Shown one piece after another: positions 27,466-36,476 of a DNA stretch of 64,000 nucleotides. The stretch is taken from IMG/VR virus record IMGVR_UViG_3300026484_000105, positions 45,993 to 109,992 of that record; one strand, 5' to 3'. This stretch comes from a virus. Position 1 is the first letter of the stretch, and each line of letters opens with the position of its first letter. The notes beneath the pieces were generated by a model. The model did not search any database. It worked only from the letters and a program-made list of their open reading frames with translations, and was not told where the DNA came from. Made by a program: the position numbers and the translations under genes.

Positions 27466-29823
27466 TTATTTTCTCTTCTTAAATTTCTTACTTGGTTTTT
27501 GATTAACTATATAATCGTTTATCTGTTCTACTGTAAGTTTCTTTATAGCTGATTCAGTCAAATCTTTAGGTAATTTAAAATTACCTTTTGAAACACCATT
27601 AACTACACCATGTCTTTTTATATATGGTCCAAATCTACCATTTATAATACTAATAGGTCCATGTTTTCCAGCATCTCCATCCCACCATAAATTCTTGGCT
27701 TTTTCTACATCAGTAGATTCTATAAGTGGTAAAGCTTGATCTATAGTTACTTCATAAGGATCTAAACCATCATCTTTCTTAAGCTGATAGTAGTTATTTT
27801 TAACCTGTAAATATGGTCCAAACCTACCTATTTTAACATGTACTTCTTCACCAGAACCAGTTGTACCTATGACTCTAGGTATCTTCATGTAATGTTTAGC
27901 TTGTTCCAAAGTCATAGTTTTAACATCTATACCCTTAGGTATAGGAGAAGATTTGGGTTTATACTTAGTCTCCTTATCATATTCGCCTATACTTACATAA
28001 CTACCATGCATACCAGTTTTAACTATGATATCTTTTCCAGTTTCTTTATCTACACCAAGAACTCTGGCTTCAGAATAGTCTACTCTATCACCATCAGCTT
28101 TACTCTCTACAACCTTAACAAAGTCATCGTAGAAATCATGCAAAACCTTCTGCCATTTAATTTTACCTTCGGCAATCATATCGAAGTTATTCTCCATATT
28201 AGCAGTAAACCTAAGATCAACTATATCACTGAAATTTTCTTTCAAATATTTAGTAACCACCCCACCTATAATCGTTGGCATTAACCGCTTATCTTCATTC
28301 TTCTCTACATAACCACGGTTCATGATTGTACTGATTGTAGATGCGTATGTAGATGGTCTACCTATGCCCTCAGATTCAAGCTTCTTAACCAAAGAAGCTT
28401 CAGTATATCTAGCAGGAGGTTTAGTAAAGTTTTGTTCCATGGTTAATGTAGCATTGTCAAATATCGTATTAACATCTATAAGCGGTAAGATCTTCTCATC
28501 AGTAGCAAGAGACGCATTCGGATCATCACTACCCTCCACATAAGCACGCATAAATCCAGGGAATATAATCTTAGTACCCTTAGATACGAATTCGTATTTA
28601 CCATTAGTTCCACCATATATTTTATATGTAGTTAATGCAACCTTGGCTTGTGCCATTTGAGTAGCTACAGTTCTCTTCCATATAAGACTATATAGTTTAA
28701 ACTCTCTAGGTTCTAAATAGCTTTCTATGTCAGATGGTTTAAGTAGCATATTAGTTGGTCTTATTGCCTCATGAGCTTCTTGAGCACCTTTAGATTTAGT
28801 TTTATACTTACGAACATATGGTAACGCATACTCTTTACCAAATGTTTCAATAATAACCTTCTTAGCAGCAGAAGTAGCTACATCGGATAGATTAATTGCA
28901 TCAGTTCTCATGTATGTAATTAAACCACCAGTATGTCCAGAAACATTAATACTACCCTCATATAGTCTTTGTGCCAAAGACATAGTTTGTTTAACGCCAT
29001 AGCCAAGCTTTCTACTGGCTTCTTGTTGTAATGTAGATGTTATAAATGGGGCACTTGGATTTCTCAGACTATCTTTAGATTCAATATCAGTTAACTTATA
29101 AATATTTTTATCACAATCAATTTTAATAAGTCTAGCATCTGCTTCAGTTTTAACCTTAGTAACCTTACCGTCTATCTTATTTAAAGAAGCATTAAAGATA
29201 CTTTTATTATAATTGATCTTTAAGTTATGTTTCCAAAACTCTTCTGGGTCAAAAGCAGTTATCTCATCTTCCCTATCTACTATTATTCTAACAGCAACAG
29301 ATTGGACTCTACCTGCAGATAAACCATATCTAATCTTCTTCCATAACAATGGTGATAATGTAAAACCAACAGCCCTATCCAATATACGCCTCGCTTGCTG
29401 CGCGTCTACTAGGTTTTTATCTAACTCTCTAGGGTGATCCATAGCATGTAATATCGCATCTTTAGTAACCTCATGGAACACGACCCTTCTTACCTCGTGC
29501 TTCTCAATACCTAATGTAGGTATAAGGTGCCAAGCAATAGCCTCACCCTCACGATCATCATCAGCTGCTAATATTATAGTAGTATCACTACCAATATAAC
29601 TTCTTAGTTCTTTTACAACTTTAATTTTATCCTGTGTAACCATGTACTTGGGTTTAAAGTTATCCTTAGGATCAAATCCTAAACTAGACTTAGGTAGATC
29701 CCTTACGTGACCAAAACTTGCAAGTACCTTATAGTCATTATTAAGAAACTTACTTAATGTCCTGGCCTTAGCTGGGCTTTCGCAAATAACTAAGTATTTA
29801 ATTCCCTTCCCTTTCTTTCTCAT
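27466..29823 (-). CDS. topA: Type IA DNA topoisomerase I
   Basis: 785 residues, full bacterial TopA length. TOPRIM domain with E15 (VICESPAKA) and D88-D90-E92 (AADDDREGEAIAWH); catalytic Tyr304 in GGLITYMRTD; the conserved LSAGRVQSVAVR segment near 165-177; EGIGRPSTYA near 485. The C-terminus lacks four-cysteine zinc fingers and instead has two GRFGPY repeats (about 660-705 and 725-775) as in several bacterial TopA proteins. It relaxes negative supercoils. A complete bacterial-type enzyme is unusual in phages, which more often use type II enzymes, and suggests acquisition from a bacterium. It is embedded in the early-type block. Confidence 0.95.
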   Translation of the reverse strand: MRKKGKGIKYLVICESPAKARTLSKFLNNDYKVLASFGHVRDLPKSSLGFDPKDNFKPKYMVTQDKIKVVKELRSYIGSDTTIILAADDDREGEAIAWHLIPTLGIEKHEVRRVVFHEVTKDAILHAMDHPRELDKNLVDAQQARRILDRAVGFTLSPLLWKKIRYGLSAGRVQSVAVRIIVDREDEITAFDPEEFWKHNLKINYNKSIFNASLNKIDGKVTKVKTEADARLIKIDCDKNIYKLTDIESKDSLRNPSAPFITSTLQQEASRKLGYGVKQTMSLAQRLYEGSINVSGHTGGLITYMRTDAINLSDVATSAAKKVIIETFGKEYALPYVRKYKTKSKGAQEAHEAIRPTNMLLKPSDIESYLEPREFKLYSLIWKRTVATQMAQAKVALTTYKIYGGTNGKYEFVSKGTKIIFPGFMRAYVEGSDDPNASLATDEKILPLIDVNTIFDNATLTMEQNFTKPPARYTEASLVKKLESEGIGRPSTYASTISTIMNRGYVEKNEDKRLMPTIIGGVVTKYLKENFSDIVDLRFTANMENNFDMIAEGKIKWQKVLHDFYDDFVKVVESKADGDRVDYSEARVLGVDKETGKDIIVKTGMHGSYVSIGEYDKETKYKPKSSPIPKGIDVKTMTLEQAKHYMKIPRVIGTTGSGEEVHVKIGRFGPYLQVKNNYYQLKKDDGLDPYEVTIDQALPLIESTDVEKAKNLWWDGDAGKHGPISIINGRFGPYIKRHGVVNGVSKGNFKLPKDLTESAIKKLTVEQINDYIVNQKPSKKFKKRK

Positions 29824-29840
29824 GCATTCTCCCTTATTTT

Positions 29841-30245
29841 CTATTTCATTGGTATAGCCAGATTATATACAAGTACATTATCCTCATCATACCCACGATT
29901 CAAAGTAAGCATTATAGTTACAAAAGCATTATTATCGTTATCTAAAAGTTCATCTGATATGAATTCTTTTAAAATTTCAATAACATTAAGCTTCTCCCCA
30001 GCTTTACTAAAGCCAAAACTTTCGAATGTTAACAGTTCTGATTTATACATGGCTTCAAAAGTATCTTCTTCCCTAAAGGCGTATTCGTCATTTACTGGGG
30101 TGATACTAATAAAATCAATATATAACATATCCTCAGATTCATCATACTTATATTTAATACCTTTACTCTTAAGGTGTTCTCTTAATTGCTCACTTAACTT
30201 ATCTAGATCTTTCTTATTCTTATAATTCAACAACGTTGCTTCCAT
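29841..30245 (-). CDS. Unknown early-type protein
   Basis: 134 residues from the ATG at 30245 (AGGAG five bases upstream; the GTG two codons earlier overlaps the SD). Start MEATLLNYKNKKDLDKL. No motif recognised. It is first in the unit topA-27445 and directly follows the promoter at 30281-30303 and its leader hairpin. Confidence 0.6.
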   Translation of the reverse strand: MEATLLNYKNKKDLDKLSEQLREHLKSKGIKYKYDESEDMLYIDFISITPVNDEYAFREEDTFEAMYKSELLTFESFGFSKAGEKLNVIEILKEFISDELLDNDNNAFVTIMLTLNRGYDEDNVLVYNLAIPMK

Positions 30246-30263
30246 ACTCACTCCTTTTAATTT

Positions 30264-30280
30264 ATGTACTATGTATACAT
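30264..30280 (-). promoter_or_regulatory. 5'-leader hairpin of the 30245 transcript
   Basis: ATGTATACATAGTACAT on the minus strand can form a 5-bp ATGTA/TACAT stem right after the promoter core; weaker than the other leader hairpins. Confidence 0.35.
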
Positions 30281-30303
30281 ATTAATAATATATGTACGAA
30301 ATA
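30281..30303 (-). promoter_or_regulatory. Early-type promoter of the topoisomerase unit
   Basis: Minus strand TACATATATTATTAAT, the CATATATTATTAAT subtype shared with 53024-53048 and 57381-57406. Confidence 0.6.
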
Positions 30304-30310
30304 AAATGGA

Positions 30311-30344
30311 GTACTACAGATACGATTTAACGTATCTGTAGTAC
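30311..30344 (-). terminator. Strong palindromic terminator
   Basis: A 34-base near-perfect inverted repeat beginning GTACTACAGATACG, ending one base before the stop codon of the gene at 30345. Confidence 0.75.
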
Positions 30345-31796
30345 CTACATCTTTATAATTTTAATTAGGCTATTCACCATTCCAATTTGTTGCTGTGCTA
30401 ACGTATAATTAGCCATAGCTACTGTTATAAGGCTTGCATTACTGTCAATTAATTTAGTAATTGTTTCTATGCTATCTTTGGTAACAGTAAAATCACTATT
30501 TTCATCTTTCATATAGTCATGTAGAATATTAACCTTCTCTACTATCTCTTTAATTAAGTTAGATATTTCTTCCATATCAACCTTAGATAGAGTCATACCC
30601 ATTTTAGTAGTGTCTTCAACTAGAGTAGGAATACACGCCACGTTAGGTATCAGTCTACCAACTGGAAGTCTATCAACATTATTAGAGGGATTAATAAGCT
30701 TAGTTAACTTAATTCTTATTTCTCTATATGCTTCACTTATTTGTTCAGAAGAGTGTTTCTTTGGTTTAAAAGATCTTCTATAATCTGTATCAGAAAGAAT
30801 TCTACTTAGATTAATACTTAGTTCCTCTAAAGAGTTTATGAGGATCCTATCGAGCAACTCATTATTCTCAGTAACATACTGGGTTACATCTAAAAGATTA
30901 GCTTTCAAACCCAATGTAACTGGAGCTAATCTTGATTCTATATTTACATATTTAAGATCAACTACGGATCTCTTTATGCCAACATAAGCTTTCTTAAGAT
31001 CTTTTAAATCCCCACTATCATTACTCATAGCTATATTTATGATTGCTACTTTTTCATTGAATACTTCAGCCATACTCTTAAATCTTTTATTAACAGCAGA
31101 ATTAATATTACTTATAAAACCACTCTCTACAGACAATGTAATTGTATATTGACTAATGTAATCTATATTATCTAAGCTCTCCTCCATACTCTTAACTAGA
31201 TTTTCCATACTAATTCCATCTTTAGAATCATACTTATAGGTAGTGTAATTTATAGATCGCTTATTAGCATCGTAATAAAAGACATATGTTGGTATAATTG
31301 TATCATAATTCTTAAAGTAATTTATTACTGGTACGAGGAAGAACTTATTGTCAGATTCTATTAATAGTGGTAACGTTCTAAAACTATCAAATTCCAATGA
31401 TACACCTGATCCCTGTTCAGTTAGAATATATAGTATCTCTTTTATCTTATCAAACTTTACCTTTTTATCTACAATGAAGTCCTTTTTGGTATTGAAGAAT
31501 CCTGCATTAGGATCAAGTTCACCTAATCCCTCTTTTCTAAGAGAGTTATATACGTTAATTGCGCCTACACTAGGATTCTCCCCTATAACATACCGTTGCC
31601 CAGAAGATAGCATCTCATCTATAGACGCATTACATAAGATATTATGTTTTTTACACATTATGTTAGTTAGTTTTATAAGAGACTGTTCCGTATATACTGG
31701 ATTTCCAAATATTAAATCAACGTGTGCTTTTTTATATAGTTTACTAACATTAATAGATTCATCCGAACCTTCAATTGATATAGTTAGATCTTCCAT
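30345..31796 (-). CDS. Presumed inner-head protein
   Basis: 483 residues, mostly helical. N-terminus MEDLTISIEGSDESINV carries S-x-E tripeptides (SIE, SDE) like the presumed head protein at 19833. Family knowledge: phiKZ-like inner-body proteins have short N-terminal propeptides cut after S-x-E. C-terminal region is amphipathic helix. It could instead be a tail protein; no catalytic motif seen. It is the last gene of the 40250 block and ends in a strong terminator. Confidence 0.5.
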   Translation of the reverse strand: MEDLTISIEGSDESINVSKLYKKAHVDLIFGNPVYTEQSLIKLTNIMCKKHNILCNASIDEMLSSGQRYVIGENPSVGAINVYNSLRKEGLGELDPNAGFFNTKKDFIVDKKVKFDKIKEILYILTEQGSGVSLEFDSFRTLPLLIESDNKFFLVPVINYFKNYDTIIPTYVFYYDANKRSINYTTYKYDSKDGISMENLVKSMEESLDNIDYISQYTITLSVESGFISNINSAVNKRFKSMAEVFNEKVAIINIAMSNDSGDLKDLKKAYVGIKRSVVDLKYVNIESRLAPVTLGLKANLLDVTQYVTENNELLDRILINSLEELSINLSRILSDTDYRRSFKPKKHSSEQISEAYREIRIKLTKLINPSNNVDRLPVGRLIPNVACIPTLVEDTTKMGMTLSKVDMEEISNLIKEIVEKVNILHDYMKDENSDFTVTKDSIETITKLIDSNASLITVAMANYTLAQQQIGMVNSLIKIIKM

Positions 31797-31797
31797 T

Positions 31798-32421
31798 TTA
31801 TTTCCTTTTTAATTTTCTTTTATCCCAAACATCTTTGATATTCTCAGATTGAGAACCCCATTTTAGATTTATTGCAATATTATTTTCTTTATTATCATCA
31901 AGATGCATTACAACGTATTTCTTACCAGGTTGTGGTCCATGAAATGTTCTACATATTAATCTATGGACATATTCCATTTTAGATTTAGTAGAACCATCTT
32001 TAATAAGTGATACCTTAAGATAATGTCCTGCTGTAACACCTTTAGTAAAATTACCTGTCTTGATGTTTAATATTTCACCTTTGTTACTAGCCATATACCT
32101 ACTGAAGTTGGGTATTCTTTTCCAGATTTTACCATCATTGTGTAATGGTAGAATTTCTTTATTACTCAATTTAATTGTAAAAGGAATCTCTATATAAACT
32201 TCATTCTTTTTACTTATAACTGAATCATCAATATTAAGCTTGTCCTTTTTATCGTTAATCTTTATATAATACCAACCTTTTAGAGTTTTGAATTTCTTAA
32301 TAATAAACTTACGTAAGGAGCTTAAATTAGTATGTGTAAGCGTATTATCATAATTGGTATTTTTATATTTTATAACTTTAGATAAAGCCTCTTTTTTATG
32401 TATCGCAAAATAAGCATCCAT
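31798..32421 (-). CDS. HNH homing endonuclease with NUMOD4-like domain
   Basis: 207 residues. Residues about 95-140 resemble NUMOD4 (IWKRIPNFSRYMASNKGEI). The HNH part follows: EYVHRLICRTFHG, then VMHLDDNKENNIAINLKWG and SQSENIKD, the standard phage HNH pattern with the His, Asn and final Asn-Leu-x-W residues. It is a free-standing mobile endonuclease inserted between two unrelated genes; nothing next to it shows a broken reading frame, so its target gene is not evident. Confidence 0.85.
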   Translation of the reverse strand: MDAYFAIHKKEALSKVIKYKNTNYDNTLTHTNLSSLRKFIIKKFKTLKGWYYIKINDKKDKLNIDDSVISKKNEVYIEIPFTIKLSNKEILPLHNDGKIWKRIPNFSRYMASNKGEILNIKTGNFTKGVTAGHYLKVSLIKDGSTKSKMEYVHRLICRTFHGPQPGKKYVVMHLDDNKENNIAINLKWGSQSENIKDVWDKRKLKRK

Positions 32422-32477
32422 ATAGTATAGTCCTTTATAAGTTGTTCATATAAAAGCGAGGTGAAAAAAAAGCCTTA

Positions 32478-32499
32478 TAGTCAGGAAGATACCCGACTA
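32478..32499 (-). terminator. Hairpin upstream of the HNH gene
   Basis: Minus strand TAGTCGGGTATCTTCCTGACTA (8-bp stem, one G-U) lies just downstream of the stop at 32505 and is followed by a pyrimidine-rich tract with TTTTTTTT. Confidence 0.65.
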
Positions 32500-32504
32500 C
32501 AAGT

Positions 32505-32846
32505 TTATCTCTGACAATGAATGTGTCCATAAGACCATTCTGTTCTTAAATTATTACTTAAGTTTAATCTTACTCTAACGTAATATTTAACATTATATTT
32601 AATAATGTTTCTTAGAGTCAATAAGTCTCTATTGTTAACGTCATCTTTTACCATAAAGACTAAATCATCAGGATTGAAATTATTATCTGAACACACTTCC
32701 CAATCAGTACTATTGTGACTAATATTATCTGGCAGTAATGTGTTTTTTGAATCACCAAAACCATAACCAGATTCTAACATACCTTTTAACACTACCGTTA
32801 GAATATCAATAGCCTCATCTTTAGAATGTTTGTTGGATACACACAT
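32505..32846 (-). CDS. Unknown protein
   Basis: 113 residues, start MCVSNKHSKDEAIDILTVV; ends LRTEWSYGHIHCQR. The ATG follows directly after the stop of a gene remnant (TAAATG), with AAAGGA upstream inside that remnant. No family recognised. Confidence 0.6.
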   Translation of the reverse strand: MCVSNKHSKDEAIDILTVVLKGMLESGYGFGDSKNTLLPDNISHNSTDWEVCSDNNFNPDDLVFMVKDDVNNRDLLTLRNIIKYNVKYYVRVRLNLSNNLRTEWSYGHIHCQR

Positions 32847-32963
32847 TTATTCTTCCTTTCTAACTATATGTAGGGTTAAGTGCCTATTGTCTATCTTAAA
32901 ACTCTCGAACGGATTATTCTCAACATTTACATAATCTATGCAATTACCATTTCTATAGATCTC
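32847..32963 (-). pseudogene. Remnant of a second copy of the HAD-like gene's 3' end
   Basis: The open frame ending at the TAA at 32847-32849 encodes ENNPFESFKIDNRHLTLHI followed by VRKEE, closely matching EDNPFKSFKISNKNLALYM VRKDE at the C-terminus of the HAD-like protein at 33692. There is no ATG, GTG or TTG in frame after the previous stop at 32964-32966. Position just upstream of a small gene is also the same in both copies (TAAATG junction). A partial duplication that decayed, or a recombination scar, explains it. Confidence 0.65.
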
Positions 32964-32983
32964 CTAATAAGTACCAACATTAT

Positions 32984-33427
32984 TTATTTCTTTTTGGTAA
33001 CATTGGATATCGTATAACTGTCTTCCACTTTATCAACTGGTGTCCATTTTGCTTCTGTAAGATTGGCCTCAACGTAATTCACTGGATATTGCATAGTTTC
33101 TTTAACATCTACAACCTCACCATCTTTAATAGTCAAAACAAACTCAAGCCAATCTCTGATTTCATTTTCATGCTGTATCTTGCTACCATATATATTTAGA
33201 TGAAAATTAACATTACTTAACTTTGCAGGTAGAAATGGTGGAGGAATACATTCATCCCAGTAACGAAATGAGTCCTCATCAAGTAAACCAGTAAGGATAA
33301 TGTTACCACCTTTATCAATCGTATATCTATCTAGACCGCAATTTAAATCTTTAGTTTGGTAGTTGCCTTTTGGAATACCAAGTTCCACCAAATCCTCTTC
33401 TATAATAATATCGTCAAACATTCCCAT
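32984..33427 (-). CDS. Unknown protein
   Basis: 147 residues starting MGMFDDIIIEEDLVELGIP, with PPPFLPAKLSN in the middle and a basic C-terminus. The N-terminus and the DRYTI segment look like small phage proteins that begin MGMFDxI and often carry a Cys-containing fold; no function is known. AGGAG precedes the ATG. Confidence 0.6.
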   Translation of the reverse strand: MGMFDDIIIEEDLVELGIPKGNYQTKDLNCGLDRYTIDKGGNIILTGLLDEDSFRYWDECIPPPFLPAKLSNVNFHLNIYGSKIQHENEIRDWLEFVLTIKDGEVVDVKETMQYPVNYVEANLTEAKWTPVDKVEDSYTISNVTKKK

Positions 33428-33504
33428 CTTACATCTCCTATAAATAATCTACTGATTCTAACAACATCTTCACTAATACCATTTTCAACATTATTTTTAT
33501 TCAT
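33400..33504 (-). CDS. Possible 34-residue peptide
   Basis: MNKNNVENGISEDVVRISRL... to a TAG at 33400, with AGGAAA ten bases before the ATG; overlaps the next gene's start by 28 bases. It would bring the ribosome to the 33427 start. May be a leader peptide or chance ORF. Confidence 0.35.
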   Translation of the reverse strand: MNKNNVENGISEDVVRISRLFIGDVRWECLTILL

Positions 33505-33522
33505 TACAAATTTCCTATTTTT

Positions 33523-33702
33523 CTAAAGTAACAATTTATCATCATTAAGTAACTGCAGTAATTTTCCAATGTCTGGATGTTCTTCTTTTTTAACAGCTCT
33601 ACAATACGTATGTTCTGCTATGAATACCGGATTCTTTGCAAGATTCCAATTATTAGACATATCCTTATATACATAATGATACGCAGTAAAATCATTTAGC
33701 AT
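33523..33702 (-). CDS. Small unknown protein
   Basis: 59 residues from the ATG at 33702, which has AAAGG nine bases upstream; an ATG three codons earlier is too close to the SD. Aromatic N-terminal part (FTAYHYVYKDMSNNWN), helical C-terminus. Overlaps the HAD-like gene by 11 bases. Confidence 0.5.
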   Translation of the reverse strand: MLNDFTAYHYVYKDMSNNWNLAKNPVFIAEHTYCRAVKKEEHPDIGKLLQLLNDDKLLL

Positions 33703-34342
33703 TATCTTCATCCTTTCTAACCATATATAATGCTAAATTCTTATTGCTTATTTTAAAACTTTTAAAAGGATTATCTTCTTCAGTTACATAACCAGTAACT
33801 ACATGTGGTCGATATCCTTTTTTAACAAAGATACTAATGTTCCCTATAGAAGCTAAATGCTCTTGACCATCATACCCTTCTAGACCATTTAACTTAGTTA
33901 TGATATCAAGAGTGTTAGCATTAGTTAAGCCCTCATTCATGTCTACCTCAACCACATTTTCCTTTGGTATCACATTACATTTATCACCACATATATCATC
34001 TATTTCATCATCTATGACAACATATGTTTCTATATTATGACCATAATCGGATAAGTATTCACGGATCTGTTCACCTCTGAATTTCTTCTTTCTAGGCGTC
34101 GAACCGATTATACAATTTAAATATTTAAATCTTAGCTTATCCAGTTTTCTTTTAAGTTGTTTTTCAGACCATGAAGATGATATGACTATATTTAAGTCAG
34201 GCACTCTTTCAAGTATGAATTCCAGTCTAACCATCAGGTGTCGTTCAATTGGATCATTGCCAATATTGTTAAAACCATGACTATAGTAACTAGCACCCAT
34301 GATGTTAAGTACGCCATCTACATCTAAGAATAGTATCTTCAT
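33692..34342 (-). CDS. HAD-superfamily phosphatase-like protein
   Basis: 216 residues. Motif I FLDVDGVLN with nucleophile D7 and D9; motif II-like IVISSSWSEKQL near 53-64; GSTPRKKKFRGEQIREYL; and motif IV-like YVVIDDEIDD near 107-116. This order matches the small HAD domain associated with Swiss-army-knife RNA-repair proteins. A polynucleotide or nucleotide phosphatase role in repair of tRNA or nucleic-acid ends is possible but unproven. The C-terminal 60 residues are extra, and a decayed copy of that part lies at 32847-32963. Confidence 0.75.
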   Translation of the reverse strand: MKILFLDVDGVLNIMGASYYSHGFNNIGNDPIERHLMVRLEFILERVPDLNIVISSSWSEKQLKRKLDKLRFKYLNCIIGSTPRKKKFRGEQIREYLSDYGHNIETYVVIDDEIDDICGDKCNVIPKENVVEVDMNEGLTNANTLDIITKLNGLEGYDGQEHLASIGNISIFVKKGYRPHVVTGYVTEEDNPFKSFKISNKNLALYMVRKDEDNAK

Positions 34343-34887
34343 TACCGACCACCAATATGAAAAACGATGGTATCATTTATAATTTTTTTTATTATTAAAC
34401 CTTCAAGAAGTAAAATCTCATTTATATCTCCAGTATAACCTTCAATCATTAATGCGAACCCGAAATCGTCAATATTATACTTACCGAAGTAATGCGTAGT
34501 GGACGCTAATTTCATCATCTCAGGTAATTTCAATTCCCTGTTACAAATTGGTCTGAATTTAACAAGTAGTTCATTACATTCATTGTCTATATAGATAATA
34601 GAATTAAATATATCATCGAGTACATTTAAATCAATATCTATGTCACGGAGGGCTTTCCCGATATTACGTTTAAGAATAAATATTCTACATGCATTGATAG
34701 ACATACAAAAACTATCGTCATCTAAATTTCTTAGATCGTACTCAGTATTAGTAAAACGAGCTGGACGTTCGTGTAAGTTCCCATCAAGATCTTGTTGTAC
34801 GAGCTTCTTTCTATCAACAATAATAATGTTACCAGTAGTTCTAGGTATTGGTTTAAGAAACGGCTCTTTAATAGGGTAATTTTCCAT
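34342..34887 (-). CDS. Unknown protein
   Basis: 181 residues, start MENYPIKEPFLKPIPR; one-base overlap with the HAD-like gene. The central part is beta-rich, the C-terminus (INEILLLEGLIIKKIINDTI) hydrophobic-helical but not membrane-like. AAAGGAG precedes the ATG. No family recognised. Confidence 0.6.
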   Translation of the reverse strand: MENYPIKEPFLKPIPRTTGNIIIVDRKKLVQQDLDGNLHERPARFTNTEYDLRNLDDDSFCMSINACRIFILKRNIGKALRDIDIDLNVLDDIFNSIIYIDNECNELLVKFRPICNRELKLPEMMKLASTTHYFGKYNIDDFGFALMIEGYTGDINEILLLEGLIIKKIINDTIVFHIGGR

Positions 34888-34899
34888 AATATTTCTCCT

Positions 34900-35670
34900 T
34901 TAATTTCTTACTGTTTTATCAAGAGACTTAAAACATTCTAGGTCTAGTGTAGTATCGTGTTCTAAATACTCAGCTGTATTATAAACACACATAGTCTTAT
35001 CTATTTCATGCTTTATATTCATGTGATCTAATAAGGCAGAATGTCCGATAACACACTGATTATAGTATTCGCCAAATAAGGTTATTTCAGTATCTACACC
35101 AATTTCAATATGTTCGTAAAATGGTTTTGCAAACATATTAACATATTGTATGCCGCCATGACTAAATTGTATGATATTCACATTATCAATCTTTAAAGAT
35201 TTAAATTTATCCATATGCTGTTCAAACTTATCCATAAAACCATAATCACCATCAAATAGAATTCCAGAGAATTCTGTAGCCATCAGATCCTCCACATATT
35301 TACTCCTAAATAATTTATTTAAACGATGTTCTAAATTAAATTTTCCTAACGCAATACTGTTTCTATATCTTTTAGGAGTTTTCACTTTGGCCGTTAATTC
35401 ATCTAAGAAAGTCTTTATGCCATCTTTACGAATAGGGCACGCTATATCATCTACGATAAACTCTTTACCATATAAATAATACTTGATGATATCACTACAA
35501 AACATTCTAATATATTTTAAACGTAGCCCAATGTTAACGGAACAATGATATATGATAACTGTATCAAAACGTTTAATATACCTTATGTATTCATCCATCA
35601 TCTCAGCGTTATTATCACTGCTAATAGTGGACCATCCTGGATGGATTAAGATACCTACTTTAGTTTTCAT
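34900..35670 (-). CDS. Unknown protein
   Basis: 256 residues. It begins with a beta-strand and His/Pro loop (KVGILIHPGWSTISSD) typical of a Rossmann-like or phosphoesterase fold and later contains SGILFDGDYGFMDKF and IIQFSHGGIQYV. The pattern strand-loop-D/H suggests an enzyme, but no family can be named. Starts inside the previous gene's stop (ATGA). Confidence 0.6.
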   Translation of the reverse strand: MKTKVGILIHPGWSTISSDNNAEMMDEYIRYIKRFDTVIIYHCSVNIGLRLKYIRMFCSDIIKYYLYGKEFIVDDIACPIRKDGIKTFLDELTAKVKTPKRYRNSIALGKFNLEHRLNKLFRSKYVEDLMATEFSGILFDGDYGFMDKFEQHMDKFKSLKIDNVNIIQFSHGGIQYVNMFAKPFYEHIEIGVDTEITLFGEYYNQCVIGHSALLDHMNIKHEIDKTMCVYNTAEYLEHDTTLDLECFKSLDKTVRN

Positions 35671-36476
35671 TGTTCCTCCTCAATAGGATCCAAATTATAC
35701 TTAGGTATGGAATATGCTTTCTTTTCTTCCATATCTAGGATCGAATATAAACCAGATTTGAGTATCTTAATGAACCCAACCTTCTTACCGATCAGTTCTC
35801 TATGGGTCATACCCAGATCTCTACTGCCATTGACAGTAAAATACTTTATATCATCGAGTATGAGATCTACAATATTACTTTCAGTTTTCCATGTTAACCA
35901 ATATTGATGCTCCTGGAATGTTCCTTCAGAATCTACATTAACAATATACTCTACATCCAACATAGTGTAACAGTACGGACATATAACTCTATGGTTATAG
36001 GGCTTGTGCTCTATGAGAGGAGATATATCATTATTGCAATTATCACATTCTATCTTAATGTCCTCAAGATCCCTAGATTTTATCTTTTCAATAACTGTAG
36101 TACGTGCGTTACTAGTATCTTTACTGCGAACCATAAGTTCTATATCAACATCTTGTTCGCCACCATCATGACGTTTAGAGTAAAACTTTTTACCACCCAT
36201 CAGATCTATAAGATCAGCTTCACTAGCTTTTTTTTCTTTTATTTTGTCAAGTACTTTTTGCACTTTTCTAACCTTTTCTAATAGTGACTTGTCTAGAGGT
36301 GTTTGTATTACACCTTGCAAATCAACAATACTTACTTCAAATCCATCAGTACCCATGGCTTCAGCCACGGTACTTTTAAGTTCTTCCATAAATTCATCTG
36401 GAGTTTGTTTGGATTGTGAAACTATCTTTATACCACCAACTACTTTCTGTTTAAGGTCTTCCATGATTAATTCCAT
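35667..36476 (-). CDS. Zinc-ribbon protein of unknown function
   Basis: 269 residues. A four-cysteine zinc ribbon CDNC...CPYC lies near residues 144-172, between a helical N-terminal half with a coiled-coil segment (SLLEKVRKVQKVLDKIKEKK) and a C-terminal domain. Overlaps the previous gene by 10 bases; a second Met at codon 5 is an equally good start. DNA- or RNA-binding is likely from the ribbon but not shown. Confidence 0.6.
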   Translation of the reverse strand: MELIMEDLKQKVVGGIKIVSQSKQTPDEFMEELKSTVAEAMGTDGFEVSIVDLQGVIQTPLDKSLLEKVRKVQKVLDKIKEKKASEADLIDLMGGKKFYSKRHDGGEQDVDIELMVRSKDTSNARTTVIEKIKSRDLEDIKIECDNCNNDISPLIEHKPYNHRVICPYCYTMLDVEYIVNVDSEGTFQEHQYWLTWKTESNIVDLILDDIKYFTVNGSRDLGMTHRELIGKKVGFIKILKSGLYSILDMEEKKAYSIPKYNLDPIEEEQ

